From Clostridiales bacterium Firm_10 (GTDB taxonomy: Bacteria > Bacillota > Clostridia > Christensenellales > Aristaeellaceae), in NCBI GenBank assembly GCA_001603025.1, contig LVAP01000007.1, positions 62,001-126,000 on the forward strand: a stretch of DNA of 64,000 nucleotides, read 5' to 3'. The position numbers and the translations under genes are program-made. Positions 25,577-33,958 of the stretch are shown one piece after another; the stretch's first letter is position 1, and each line of letters starts with the position of its first letter. The notes beneath the pieces are model-generated. The model did no database searches. It was not told the DNA's origin and saw only the letters and a program-made list of their open reading frames with translations.

Positions 25577-26889
25577 TTCCGGCTCACCTCCCTGCAGATT
25601 TCCGCCAGGCGTTCGATCTGGCCGCGGGTGTTCTTCTCGGTGCAGCACCAAAGGATGCCGTCATCCAGCGGCAGGCCGCCAAGCATCCCCTCGTCGTCCA
25701 GGCGCTTTTGCAGCGTTTCAGGCGGCACGGGGCAGGCGGTGACAAACTCGTGGAAGAAAGGCTTCGCCGTCTTCAGCTCAAAGCCGGGGATGGCATTCAA
25801 CAGGCCGGCCAGGCAGTGCGCGTGCGCAGCGGAATTCTCAGCCGCCCGCTTCAGGCCGGCGGGCCCCATGGCTGCCAGGTAGACCGACGCCGTCATGGCG
25901 CAGAGCGCCTCATTGGAACAGATGTTGGAGGATGCCTTTTCACGGCGGATGTGCTGCTCCCGCGCCTGCAGGGTCAGCACAAAGCAGCGCCGGCCCTCCT
26001 TGTCGACGGTTTCACCCACGATGCGTCCGGGCAGCTTGCGCATCATGGCCGCCTTGCAGGCCATAAAGCCCAGGTAGGGGCCGCCGAAGCTCAGCGGCAT
26101 ACCCAGCGGCTGCCCTTCGCCCACGGCGATGTCGGCGCCGTATTCGCCGGGCGTCTTCAACAGGCCCAGGGAGATGGGATTGGCCGCCATGATGACCTTT
26201 GCGCCGGCCTCGTGGGCGATGGCAGTGATTGCGTCCATATCCTCCAGCACGCCGTAGAAGTTGGGGCTCTGGGCATACACACAGGCGACGTTGTCGGCAA
26301 GGGCTGCCTTCAGCGCGTCCGCATCCAGCGCGTAGCCGGTCGTAGGCAGCACCGTCACGGGCACGCTGCGGCTCTCGCAGTACGTCCTGACGACGCCCAG
26401 CACCTGGGGATCCACGGTGTCCGGCAGGACCACGCCGCTGCGCTTATGCTCCTGGCACATCATGACTGCCTCAGCAGCGGCCACCGCGCCGTCGTACACG
26501 GAGGCGTTGGACACATCCATGCCGGTCAGCTCGCAGATCTGGGTCTGATACTCGAAGATGGACTGCAACACGCCCTGGCTGATCTCCGCCTGATAGGGCG
26601 TGTAGGCCGTCACAAACTCCTCCTTGGAGGTCACGGTCTTCACAATGGCGGGGATGTAATGATCGTAGGCACCGGCTCCGCGGAAGATGGCACGATAGCG
26701 CCGGTTTTTATCCGCCAGCGCGCCGACCGCCTGCGCCGCCTCCATTTCGCTCATGCCCTCGGGAATATCCAGCACCTTCAGCCTGGCCGAAGCGGGCACA
26801 TCCCGATACAGTTCCTCGGTGGAGGAAAGGCCGATGGCTTCCAGCATTCGCTGCCGCTCCTCGGCCGTTGAGGGGATATAGCTTCCCAT
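25573..26889 (-). CDS. gcvPA: Glycine dehydrogenase (decarboxylating) subunit 1
   Basis: This 438-residue protein is the first half of the two-chain P-protein. It begins MGSYIPSTAEERQRMLEAIG, with AYTPYQAEISQGVLQSIFEY and the glycine-rich GEGQPLGMPLSFGGPYLG typical of the family. It pairs with GcvPB to form the active decarboxylase. Its ATG overlaps the gcvH stop by one base (TAATG). Confidence 0.95.
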   Translation of the reverse strand: MGSYIPSTAEERQRMLEAIGLSSTEELYRDVPASARLKVLDIPEGMSEMEAAQAVGALADKNRRYRAIFRGAGAYDHYIPAIVKTVTSKEEFVTAYTPYQAEISQGVLQSIFEYQTQICELTGMDVSNASVYDGAVAAAEAVMMCQEHKRSGVVLPDTVDPQVLGVVRTYCESRSVPVTVLPTTGYALDADALKAALADNVACVYAQSPNFYGVLEDMDAITAIAHEAGAKVIMAANPISLGLLKTPGEYGADIAVGEGQPLGMPLSFGGPYLGFMACKAAMMRKLPGRIVGETVDKEGRRCFVLTLQAREQHIRREKASSNICSNEALCAMTASVYLAAMGPAGLKRAAENSAAHAHCLAGLLNAIPGFELKTAKPFFHEFVTACPVPPETLQKRLDDEGMLGGLPLDDGILWCCTEKNTRGQIERLAEICREVSRK

Positions 26890-27275
26890 TACGCGTCCTC
26901 CTCGGCAGCGCAGACAGCCTCATAGGCGGAGGCGTCCAGCAGCTCGTCCGTCGCTTCGGTGCCGGCAATCTTGATGAGCCAGGCTCCATAGGGATCCTCA
27001 TTGACTGCCTCAGGCGCGTCGTTCAGCGCTTCGTTCACCTCGGCCACCTTGCCGGTCGCGGGACTGAAGACGTCGGAGACGGCCTTGACGGATTCCACCT
27101 CCGCGAAGGACTCGCCCGCGGTCACTTCTTCGCCTGCTTCAGGCAGACGAATAAACACGATGTCGCCCAGGGCCGTCGCGGCAAAGTCCGTAAGGCCCAC
27201 GACCAGCAGGCCGTCCTCTTCCTTCACCCATTCGTGAGACTTGGTATACTTCAGATCCGCAGGAATGTTCGCCAT
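26889..27275 (-). CDS. gcvH: Glycine cleavage system H protein
   Basis: This 128-residue protein carries the lipoyl group of the glycine cleavage complex. The lipoylated lysine lies in VESVKAVSDV. The start (MANIPADLKYTKSHEWV) is typical, and GGAGGAG precedes the ATG at 27275. It sits between gcvT and gcvPA in the operon. Confidence 0.95.
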   Translation of the reverse strand: MANIPADLKYTKSHEWVKEEDGLLVVGLTDFAATALGDIVFIRLPEAGEEVTAGESFAEVESVKAVSDVFSPATGKVAEVNEALNDAPEAVNEDPYGAWLIKIAGTEATDELLDASAYEAVCAAEEDA

Positions 27276-27301
27276 GATGGTCTCCTCCTTATAATTCAGG
27301 T

Positions 27302-28393
27302 TCACTGATCCTTTTTGACATAAAATGGAAGCGGCACGATTTCAGCTGCCACGCGGCGCCCGCGCACATCCGCTTCAACGGCGGTTCCGGTCGCGGCATG
27401 CGCGGCGTCCACCAGCGCCATGGCCACGGCTTTGCCCAGATACGGGCAGTGGGTGCCTGAAGTGCTGTGCCCGATCAGCTCGTCGCCGATGAACACGTCC
27501 TGGTGCTCGCGAATGATGCCCCGGCCCGTCACGGCCAGGCCCACGCGGACCCTCCGGGGCTCGCCGGCGGCGATCAGGGCGTCCCGTCCGATGAATTCCT
27601 CCTTGCCCAGCTTGACGCCAAAGCCCAGGCCGGCCTCCAGGGGCGTGATGTCCTCGTCCATCTCGTGGCCGTAAAGCGGCATGGCCGCCTCCAGGCGCAG
27701 GGTGTCGCGCGCGCCCAGGCCGCAGGGAATCAGGCCGTATTCCTCACCCGCCGCCCGCAGGGTCTTCCACAGGTTCTCCGCATTCCCGCAGGCCGTATAG
27801 ATCTCGTAGCCGTTCTCCCCCGTGTAGCCGGTGCGGGAGATCATACAGCTCATGCCGTCGATCTTCACCTCGCGGATGGCGGTGTAGTACTTCTGCGGAA
27901 TGCTCTCCGCGGGCAGCAGCTTCGCCATGATGGCAGGCGCTGCAGGGCCCTGGATGGCCACCTGGGCCACGGCGTCGGAGATGTCCCTGATCTCGGTACC
28001 CTCCAGCACGTTCGCCGCCATGTGCGCATAGTCCTTGTGCCGGTTGGAGGCGTTGACCACCACCAGGTACTCCTCCTCGCCGAACTTGTACACCAGCACG
28101 TCGTCCACACAGCCGCCGCGCTCATTGCACATGACGCTGTAGCGCACGCGGCCCGTCTTCATGCCGGTAAAGTCGTTGGTCAGGATGTGATTCAGCGTTT
28201 TGAGGGCCGTCGGGCCGGTGAATGTGATCTCGCCCATATGGGAAACGTCAAAAAGGCCTGCCTTCTCCCGCACGGCCATGTGCTCCGCCACCACGCCGGT
28301 CTTGTACTGCACCGGCAGCAGATACCCTGCAAACGGTACGATTTTGCCGCCTTCGGCGATGTGAACGTCGTAAAGAGGAGTCTTGAGTTCCAC
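27302..28393 (-). CDS. gcvT: Aminomethyltransferase (T protein)
   Basis: GcvT moves the one-carbon unit from aminomethyl-lipoyl-GcvH to tetrahydrofolate and releases ammonia. The 363-residue chain shows [23 protein letters not shown], the [17 protein letters not shown] stretch and [15 protein letters not shown] chose the GTG at 28393 because GGAGGTGA lies 7 bases upstream; the frame upstream of it runs into the riboswitch. It is the first gene under glycine riboswitch control. Confidence 0.94.
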   Translation of the reverse strand: MELKTPLYDVHIAEGGKIVPFAGYLLPVQYKTGVVAEHMAVREKAGLFDVSHMGEITFTGPTALKTLNHILTNDFTGMKTGRVRYSVMCNERGGCVDDVLVYKFGEEEYLVVVNASNRHKDYAHMAANVLEGTEIRDISDAVAQVAIQGPAAPAIMAKLLPAESIPQKYYTAIREVKIDGMSCMISRTGYTGENGYEIYTACGNAENLWKTLRAAGEEYGLIPCGLGARDTLRLEAAMPLYGHEMDEDITPLEAGLGFGVKLGKEEFIGRDALIAAGEPRRVRVGLAVTGRGIIREHQDVFIGDELIGHSTSGTHCPYLGKAVAMALVDAAHAATGTAVEADVRGRRVAAEIVPLPFYVKKDQ

Positions 28394-28413
28394 GATGCCG
28401 TCACCTCCGTGAA

Positions 28414-28459
28414 CAAAATGACAGAGGCACAGATGGACTGCGTCCATCCGCGCCTCTGT
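28414..28459 (-). terminator. Riboswitch-controlled terminator before gcvT
   Basis: On the minus strand ACAGAGGC (28459-28452) pairs with GCCTCTGT (28428-28421), with further pairing of GGATGGA and TCCATCT inside, followed by CATTTTG. The 5' arm overlaps the P1 3' strand of aptamer 2. Confidence 0.75.
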
Positions 28460-28602
28460 TTAATGACCTGAAAGATTCTCCGCGCAGGCGGATTGCTTCT
28501 TCGGTGCGTTGCCGCTTTCCAGAGGTTCGTCCCGAGCCGGTTCTTTTGCCTGAGAGTTTTGTGCCCCTTCGGCTCCATATCAAAATGATCTCTCCCGGTT
28601 CG
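28453..28602 (-). ncRNA. Tandem glycine riboswitch
   Basis: Two glycine aptamers lie in tandem on the minus strand. Aptamer 1 (about 28535-28602) has GGGAGAGATC, then GCCGAAGGGGCA, then ACTCTCAGGCAAAAG. Aptamer 2 (about 28453-28530) has CTGGAAAGCGG, then CACCGAAGAAGCAA, then GAATCTTTCAGGTCATT. Both match the conserved cores of the family. P1 of aptamer 2 is CCTCTG (28525-28520) with CAGAGG (28458-28453). That 3' strand is also the 5' arm of the terminator, so glycine binding should prevent termination (ON switch). This fits control of a glycine-degradation operon. Confidence 0.92.
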
Positions 28603-28638
28603 TTCATCCGAAGCTGCGCTATTCTTCTGTCTGAACCC

Positions 28639-28667
28639 ATTGTAAGGGATGGAAAGCGAAAAGTCAA
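28639..28667 (-). promoter_or_regulatory. Sigma-A promoter of the gcv operon
   Basis: On the minus strand TTGACT (28662-28667), 17 bases, TACAAT (28639-28644). It sits in the 30 bases just after the kbl stop and about 40 bases before the riboswitch. Confidence 0.8.
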
Positions 28668-28696
28668 GCGAACTTTTGCCGTGGCTCAGTTCACTT

Positions 28697-29884
28697 TCAA
28701 ATACCCATCTCTTCCTTGACTTCCCGGAAACAACGGACAGCAAAATCCAGGTCCTCCCTGGTGTGCCCCGCCGAAACCTGCGTGCGCACGCGCGCCTTTC
28801 CCATGGGCACCACGGGATAGGAGAAGCCCACCACGTATACGCCCTTTTCCAGCATGCGTGCGGCGAACTCCTGGGCCACACGGGCGTCGTAGAGCATGAC
28901 CGGCACGATGGGATGCGTGCCCTCGGGAACATCAAAACCCAGCTTGCTCAGCTCGCTGCGGAAATACGCGGTGTTGGCATGCACGCGGTCGCGCAGCTCA
29001 GTGGATTCGCTGAGCATGTCGAACGTCTCGCAGGCCGCCGCGGCGATGGCCGGAGCCAGCGTGTTGGAGAACAGATAGGGCCGGCTGCGCTGGCGAAGCA
29101 GATCCACGATGCTCTGCCGGGCCGCGGTGTAGCCGCCGCTGGCACCGCCCAGGGCCTTGCCGAGCGTGCCGGTGATGACGTCTACGCGGCCCATCACGCC
29201 GCAGTATTCCGGCGTGCCGCGGCCGTGCTCGCCCATGAAGCCCACGGCATGGCTGTCGTCCACCATGACCAGCGCGTCGTACTGCTCAGCCAGGTCGCAG
29301 ATGCCCTGCAGGTTCGCGATGAAGCCGTCCATGGAGAACACGCCGTCGGTGGCGATCATGATCGTGCGGGCGCCGGCCGCCTTGGCTTCGGCGAGCTTCG
29401 CGGCCAGATCGTCCATGTCGTTGTTCTTATAGCGGTAGCGCATGGCCTTGCACAGGCGCACGCCGTCGATGATGCTGGCGTGGTTGAGCTCGTCGGAGAT
29501 GATGGCGTCTTCCTTGCCCAGCAGCGTCTCGAAGAGGCCTCCGTTTGCGTCGAAGCAGGAGGAATAGAGGATGGCGTCGTCCATGCCCACGAAATCGGCG
29601 ATCTTCTTCTCCAGCGTCTTATGCAGCTCCTGGGTGCCGCAGATGAAGCGGACGCTGGAAAGGCCGTAGCCCCAGCGGTCATAGCTTTTCTTCGCCGCCT
29701 CAATGATGCGCGGATTATCGGAAAGCCCCAGGTAGTTGTTGGCGCACATATTCACCACATTCCGGGCCTTTGTGGTGTCGATCCGGCTGCGCTGAGGGGT
29801 AGTGATGATGCGTTCGTCCTTAAAAGTGCCGGCCGCGCGGATGTCCGCCAACTCGGCTTCGTAGCGCTTAAGTGCTTCCTTCAT
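28697..29884 (-). CDS. kbl: Glycine C-acetyltransferase (2-amino-3-ketobutyrate CoA ligase)
   Basis: Kbl splits 2-amino-3-oxobutyrate with CoA into glycine and acetyl-CoA. The 395-residue PLP enzyme of the alpha-oxoamine synthase family has [31 protein letters not shown] and the PLP-lysine region [15 protein letters not shown]. It lies 3 bases after tdh, so both are co-transcribed, and it feeds glycine to the adjacent gcv operon. Confidence 0.95.
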   Translation of the reverse strand: MKEALKRYEAELADIRAAGTFKDERIITTPQRSRIDTTKARNVVNMCANNYLGLSDNPRIIEAAKKSYDRWGYGLSSVRFICGTQELHKTLEKKIADFVGMDDAILYSSCFDANGGLFETLLGKEDAIISDELNHASIIDGVRLCKAMRYRYKNNDMDDLAAKLAEAKAAGARTIMIATDGVFSMDGFIANLQGICDLAEQYDALVMVDDSHAVGFMGEHGRGTPEYCGVMGRVDVITGTLGKALGGASGGYTAARQSIVDLLRQRSRPYLFSNTLAPAIAAAACETFDMLSESTELRDRVHANTAYFRSELSKLGFDVPEGTHPIVPVMLYDARVAQEFAARMLEKGVYVVGFSYPVVPMGKARVRTQVSAGHTREDLDFAVRCFREVKEEMGI

Positions 29885-29887
29885 GAG

Positions 29888-30940
29888 TCATTCCTCCTCG
29901 CTATGCGTCCAGTCCAGCACGACCTTGCCCGCCATGCCGCTGTTCATGGCCTCAAAACCCTTTTCATAGTCTTTATAGCTGAAGCGATGGGTGATCATGG
30001 GGGTGAGATCCAGGCCGCCCTCCACCATGGTGATCATCTTATACCAGGTCTCAAACATCTTGCGGCCGTAAATACCCTGCAGGGTCAGGCCCTTCATGAT
30101 CACATGGTTCCAGTTGATCTGCACGCCGGGCTGCTGAAGGCCCAGCAGGGCGATCTTGCCGCCGTTGCGCATATGCTCGATCATACTGTTCAGCGCCGCG
30201 CCGCTGCCGCTCATTTCCAGGCCCACGTCGAAGCCCTCCACCATGCGGAGGTCGCCGTAGATGTCGTCGAGGCTTTCCCGGGTCAGGTTCACGGTGCGGG
30301 TCGCGCCCATCTTTCTGGCCAGGTCGAGCCGATAATCGTTCAGGTCGGTGACGACCACGCTGCGCGCGCCGTTCTTGCGGCAGATGGCCGCGGCCATCAT
30401 CCCGATAGGGCCCGCCCCGGCGATGAGCACATCTTCGCCGATCACGTCGAACATCAGCGCCGTGTGGGTGGCGTTGCCGAAGGCGTCGAAGAAAGCGACG
30501 ACTTCCTCGTCTATGCCCGCAGGGATGGGGATGACGTTATAAGCGGGAATCACCAGGTATTCGGCGAAGGCGCCGTCGCGGTTCACACCCACGCCCTTGG
30601 TGTTTTCGCACCACTGGCCGTTGCCGGCGCGGCAGTTGCGGCAGTGTCCGCACACGATATGCCCTTCGCCGGAAACGATCTGGCCGATGTGATACTGGGT
30701 GACGCCCATGCCGAGAGCGGCGATCTCGCCCACGTATTCGTGGCCGGTGATCACCGGAGGCTTGATGTTTTCCTGGCTCCAGGCATCCCAGTTATAGATG
30801 TGCACGTCCGTGCCGCAAATGGCGGTCTTGTGCACCTTGATGAGTACTTCGCCCAGGCCCGGCTTGGGTACGGGCATTTTCTTGAGCACCAGTCCCTTGC
30901 CCGGTTCGGCTTTGACAAGGGCATCCATCATGGTTTTCAT
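29888..30940 (-). CDS. tdh: L-threonine 3-dehydrogenase
   Basis: Tdh oxidises threonine to 2-amino-3-oxobutyrate with NAD+. The 350-residue zinc alcohol dehydrogenase-type protein has catalytic zinc residues C42 and H67-E68 ([15 protein letters not shown]), a structural zinc site (C97, C100, C103, C111) and the NAD fold [10 protein letters not shown]. The ATG at 30940 lies 8 bases after GAGGAGG. Confidence 0.95.
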   Translation of the reverse strand: MKTMMDALVKAEPGKGLVLKKMPVPKPGLGEVLIKVHKTAICGTDVHIYNWDAWSQENIKPPVITGHEYVGEIAALGMGVTQYHIGQIVSGEGHIVCGHCRNCRAGNGQWCENTKGVGVNRDGAFAEYLVIPAYNVIPIPAGIDEEVVAFFDAFGNATHTALMFDVIGEDVLIAGAGPIGMMAAAICRKNGARSVVVTDLNDYRLDLARKMGATRTVNLTRESLDDIYGDLRMVEGFDVGLEMSGSGAALNSMIEHMRNGGKIALLGLQQPGVQINWNHVIMKGLTLQGIYGRKMFETWYKMITMVEGGLDLTPMITHRFSYKDYEKGFEAMNSGMAGKVVLDWTHSEEE

Positions 30941-30998
30941 ACGAAATGCCTCCTCAGATTGCTGCGGCGGGAAATCCGGAACGATCCGCGCCAGACAT

Positions 30999-31027
30999 AT
31001 TATAACAATCATTGACTGAAAACACAA
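30999..31027 (-). promoter_or_regulatory. Promoter of tdh-kbl
   Basis: On the minus strand TATAAT (30999-31004) preceded by TG (extended -10), with a weak TTGTGT (31022-31027) 17 bases upstream. Confidence 0.6.
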
Positions 31028-31093
31028 TATTTCCCGCGAACAATGTCAAAAAAACATCGCGGATTCCTGCAAATGCGCCGAAAGCGGAAGCCG

Positions 31094-31987
31094 TCAGGGT
31101 TTTGCTTCCTCCGTCTGCTGCGGCAGCCTGTGAACGACCTTTGCCCCGTCGATGCCCAGGAAGCGCATCAGGTTGTCGCGGTAGATCTTGCGGACCACGG
31201 CTTCGGAAACGCCCAGCTCGCGATAGAGCGCGTCGTCGCGCGCCATCCAGCCCGCGACCCAGTCGGCCCGGTAGGCGGGCACGATCGAATCCGTGCCGAA
31301 CATGAGGTTGTTTTCAACGTCGTAGCCCACGTTGAACAGCTTGAACAGCAGATCGCGGCGGTAGATGGGCGGCGTGCCGGGCGTCAGGTCGAAGAACATT
31401 TCGCAGGGATCGCCGCCGCCGTACACGTTCAGATGGTTCAGGAATTTGCCGTACATGGCGATGCATTCATCGTGCCATGGCCAGGAGCAGTGTCCCATCG
31501 AAAACCGCAGCGCGGGCACGTCGATAAGCGCCTCCCAGTTCAGCGGGCGGTTATACTTGCTGGTTTCGCCGCCATACCAGAGGATGCCCGAGTGGAAGAT
31601 TGCCGGCTTGCCCAGCGAGGCGATGAGGCGCAGCAGGCGCAGGCACTTCTCCTCATAGACATAGTACGAATCGCAGATGAATTTGAACGCGGCGACGCCC
31701 CGGCGATGCGCGTCCAGGATGTGCGGCTCGGCCTCCGGCTCGTCCGGATGAACCCAGAACACGGGAAAGAGCCGGCCGGCCTGGCCGTGCGTAAAGGCCT
31801 CCAGCGCGCGCATGCGCTCCTCATAGGGGACAAAACGGCCCTCCCTGTCCTTCGGACTGGGGGAAAAGAGGCAGCCGCCCGCCACGCCCGCCTTTGCCAG
31901 CTGGTCGAGCAGCAGGGCCGGCGCGTTCCCGGGAACAGGCTGCGGAAACGGCGGCTCCAGATGCATGTGCATGTCGTATCGTTCCAT
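31094..31987 (-). CDS. Amidohydrolase-family protein (amidohydrolase 2 type)
   Basis: This 297-residue TIM-barrel metal hydrolase has the N-terminal H-x-H of the superfamily (H7 and H9 in YDMHMH), FHSGILW, SMGHCSWPWHDE and FGTDSIVP, whose Asp would be the catalytic metal ligand. These fit amidohydrolase 2 enzymes, which decarboxylate or hydrolyse small aromatic and sugar-lactone substrates. The N-terminal extension upstream of 31987 is disregarded because the H-x-H motif normally sits near the start. The substrate is unknown. It lies upstream of tdh on the same strand. Confidence 0.75.
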   Translation of the reverse strand: MERYDMHMHLEPPFPQPVPGNAPALLLDQLAKAGVAGGCLFSPSPKDREGRFVPYEERMRALEAFTHGQAGRLFPVFWVHPDEPEAEPHILDAHRRGVAAFKFICDSYYVYEEKCLRLLRLIASLGKPAIFHSGILWYGGETSKYNRPLNWEALIDVPALRFSMGHCSWPWHDECIAMYGKFLNHLNVYGGGDPCEMFFDLTPGTPPIYRRDLLFKLFNVGYDVENNLMFGTDSIVPAYRADWVAGWMARDDALYRELGVSEAVVRKIYRDNLMRFLGIDGAKVVHRLPQQTEEAKP

Positions 31988-32193
31988 CTTCGCCTCGGCG
32001 CCGGTGCGGCAGCCGGCGGAAAGCCGGGCGCGGACGCCGCTCGATTTGTCCGCCGCCTCTATCATTGTACACCGCAGGCCGGAAAAGCGCAACAGAACGC
32101 GGCGCGAAAAGCGTCCTTCGCTTGCAAATTGCCCCGTCCTGTGGTAAGCTGAAAAAAGCGGAAAGCATCGAGGCGCAAAAAGGGAGGCATCGC

Positions 32194-32652
32194 ATGGATC
32201 TCAAAAGCACGACCGCCGCCAGCATTGAGGTGCTGCTCGGCAAGCGCTGCTGGGTAATAGACATACTGCCCCGGCGGGTGCCGGCCGGCGGCGAAGGCCG
32301 CTATTTCTCCGTCGAACGCTGTTTCCTGAACCAGCCCCGCTTCGGCGCGCTGCGGCGTCAGTTCGCCGACCTGCTGCTGAAGCTGTACTGCTACCATGAT
32401 CTCCTGGTGCTCCCCTCGCCCGACGGCCAGCCGGTTCATAACCCCGAACCCGAGGCGCTGGCACGCTGGGTATTGGAGGCCCGGACCGCGATCAGCATCC
32501 TGCTGGAATCCGGAAACGCGCTGATCACCCTCGACCGGGACGACACTCACGCGGCGCTGTTCAACCCCTCGGAGACGCTGCTGTGCCTCGTGCGGCAGCT
32601 CGCCGCCGCCCAGGGGCTGTTCGTGTGGGAATCCGTCGGCCGGGCGGAGTGA
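32194..32652 (+). CDS. Hypothetical protein
   Basis: This 152-residue soluble protein starts after AGGGAGG. I do not recognise a family. It reads as a small alpha/beta domain (CWVIDILPRRVPAGGEGRYF at the start) followed by helices. Codon usage and the ribosome site support a real gene. It sits alone between a divergent amidohydrolase gene and a promoter for the next gene. Confidence 0.6.
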   Translation: MDLKSTTAASIEVLLGKRCWVIDILPRRVPAGGEGRYFSVERCFLNQPRFGALRRQFADLLLKLYCYHDLLVLPSPDGQPVHNPEPEALARWVLEARTAISILLESGNALITLDRDDTHAALFNPSETLLCLVRQLAAAQGLFVWESVGRAE

Positions 32653-32677
32653 GGGGCGGCGCGCCCGGCGCGCATGC

Positions 32678-32706
32678 TTTACAAACCGATGGCGGCGTAT
32701 TATGAT
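32678..32706 (+). promoter_or_regulatory. Promoter before the first Gfo/Idh gene
   Basis: TTTACA (32678-32683), a 17-base spacer and TATGAT (32701-32706), about 65 bases before the start codon. Confidence 0.65.
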
Positions 32707-32770
32707 ATGAAAAACGGGGCTGGCAGCCCGCGACGCGCCAAACGGCGCAGAAAGAGAAAGGTGAATGGAT

Positions 32771-33919
32771 ATGAGAGAGACATTGCGTTACGGACAGGTC
32801 GGCGGTTCACTGGACGCTTTCATCGGGGCCGTGCACAGGATCGGCGCTTCGTTTGACGGCAGGGCATCGCTGGCGGCAGGGTGTTTCAGCGGGAACCCGG
32901 AGAAAAACCGCCGCTGCGGCGCGTTCTTCCACCTTGACGGAGACAGGATCTATGACGACTACAAAGCCATGGCGAAGGCCGAGGCCGCCCGCGGCGACGG
33001 CATCGATTTCGTGGTGATTTCGACGCCCAACAGCACGCACTATGACATCGCGCGGGCCTTCCTGCAGGAGGGCATCAACGTGCTGTGCGAAAAGCCGCTG
33101 TGCTTCGACGCCTCGCAGGCGCTGGACCTGCGGCGGCTCGCAGCGGAAAACGGCGCGATGTTCTGCGTCAATTACTCCTACTCCGGCTGCGGCATGGTCA
33201 AGGAAGCCCGCGCGCTGATCCGGAAGGGCGCCATCGGCGAGGTGATCAACGTCAACGCCGAATACCTGCAGGAATACCTAGTGGACGACGTGGGCGCGGG
33301 CGAGGACACCATGGTCAAGCTTTCCTCCTGGCGCAAGGACCCATCCGTTGCGGGCATCTCCAACTGCGTGGGCGACATAGGCTCCCACATCGAGCACACG
33401 GTGGCCTATATGACCGGCCTGAAGCTCCGGCGCGTGGCCGCGAAGCTGGACTATTTCGGGCAGCCGCTCGACCTGAACGCCAACATCCTGGTGGAGTTTG
33501 AGAATGGCGCCCACGGCGTGTACTGCTGCTCACAGGTGTGCGTGGGCCACATGAACGGCCTGGTGGTGCGCGTGTTCGGCACGAAAGGTGCCATCGAATG
33601 GGTGCAGGAGAACCCCAACGTGCTCTATGTGACGCTGAAGGGCCAGCCCACCCAGATTTACAACCGGGGCATGGGCTACATCAGCGACGAGGCGAAGGCA
33701 TTCAACCTCCTGCCCTCCGGCCATCCCGAGGGCGTTTACGAGGCCTTTGCGAACATCTATCGGGCATGGATCGGCGCGCTCCTGAAGAAAGTCAACGGCG
33801 AGCCCTTCGCAGAGGGCGACTGCGACTTCCCCACCGTCGAGGACGGCCTGAACGGAGTGAAGTTCATTCACGCCTGCGTGGAGAGCAGCAAAAAAGATGC
33901 CGCCTGGGTGGAGGTCTGA
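32771..33919 (+). CDS. Gfo/Idh/MocA-family oxidoreductase
   Basis: This 382-residue protein is a probable NAD(P)-dependent sugar or inositol dehydrogenase. The N-terminal Rossmann part includes FVVISTPNSTHYDIA and the family's EKP signature (VLCEKPLCFDA). The C-terminal half is the alpha/beta domain with GDIGSHIEHTVAYMTG, whose His is the usual catalytic residue. The ATG at 32771 is spaced 6 bases from AAGGTGA, whereas the ATG at 32765 abuts it. It is followed 39 bases later by a GH35-type gene, suggesting work on the released sugar. Confidence 0.85.
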   Translation: MRETLRYGQVGGSLDAFIGAVHRIGASFDGRASLAAGCFSGNPEKNRRCGAFFHLDGDRIYDDYKAMAKAEAARGDGIDFVVISTPNSTHYDIARAFLQEGINVLCEKPLCFDASQALDLRRLAAENGAMFCVNYSYSGCGMVKEARALIRKGAIGEVINVNAEYLQEYLVDDVGAGEDTMVKLSSWRKDPSVAGISNCVGDIGSHIEHTVAYMTGLKLRRVAAKLDYFGQPLDLNANILVEFENGAHGVYCCSQVCVGHMNGLVVRVFGTKGAIEWVQENPNVLYVTLKGQPTQIYNRGMGYISDEAKAFNLLPSGHPEGVYEAFANIYRAWIGALLKKVNGEPFAEGDCDFPTVEDGLNGVKFIHACVESSKKDAAWVEV

Positions 33920-33958
33920 CCCGGCGCTCAGATAACACAGAAAAGGAAGGCGATTGGC

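Noticed and set aside
28649-31015. 788-residue frame on the + strand opposite kbl and tdh
   Set aside because: It is antisense to two well-recognised enzymes and has no family motifs. High G+C makes long shadow frames common.
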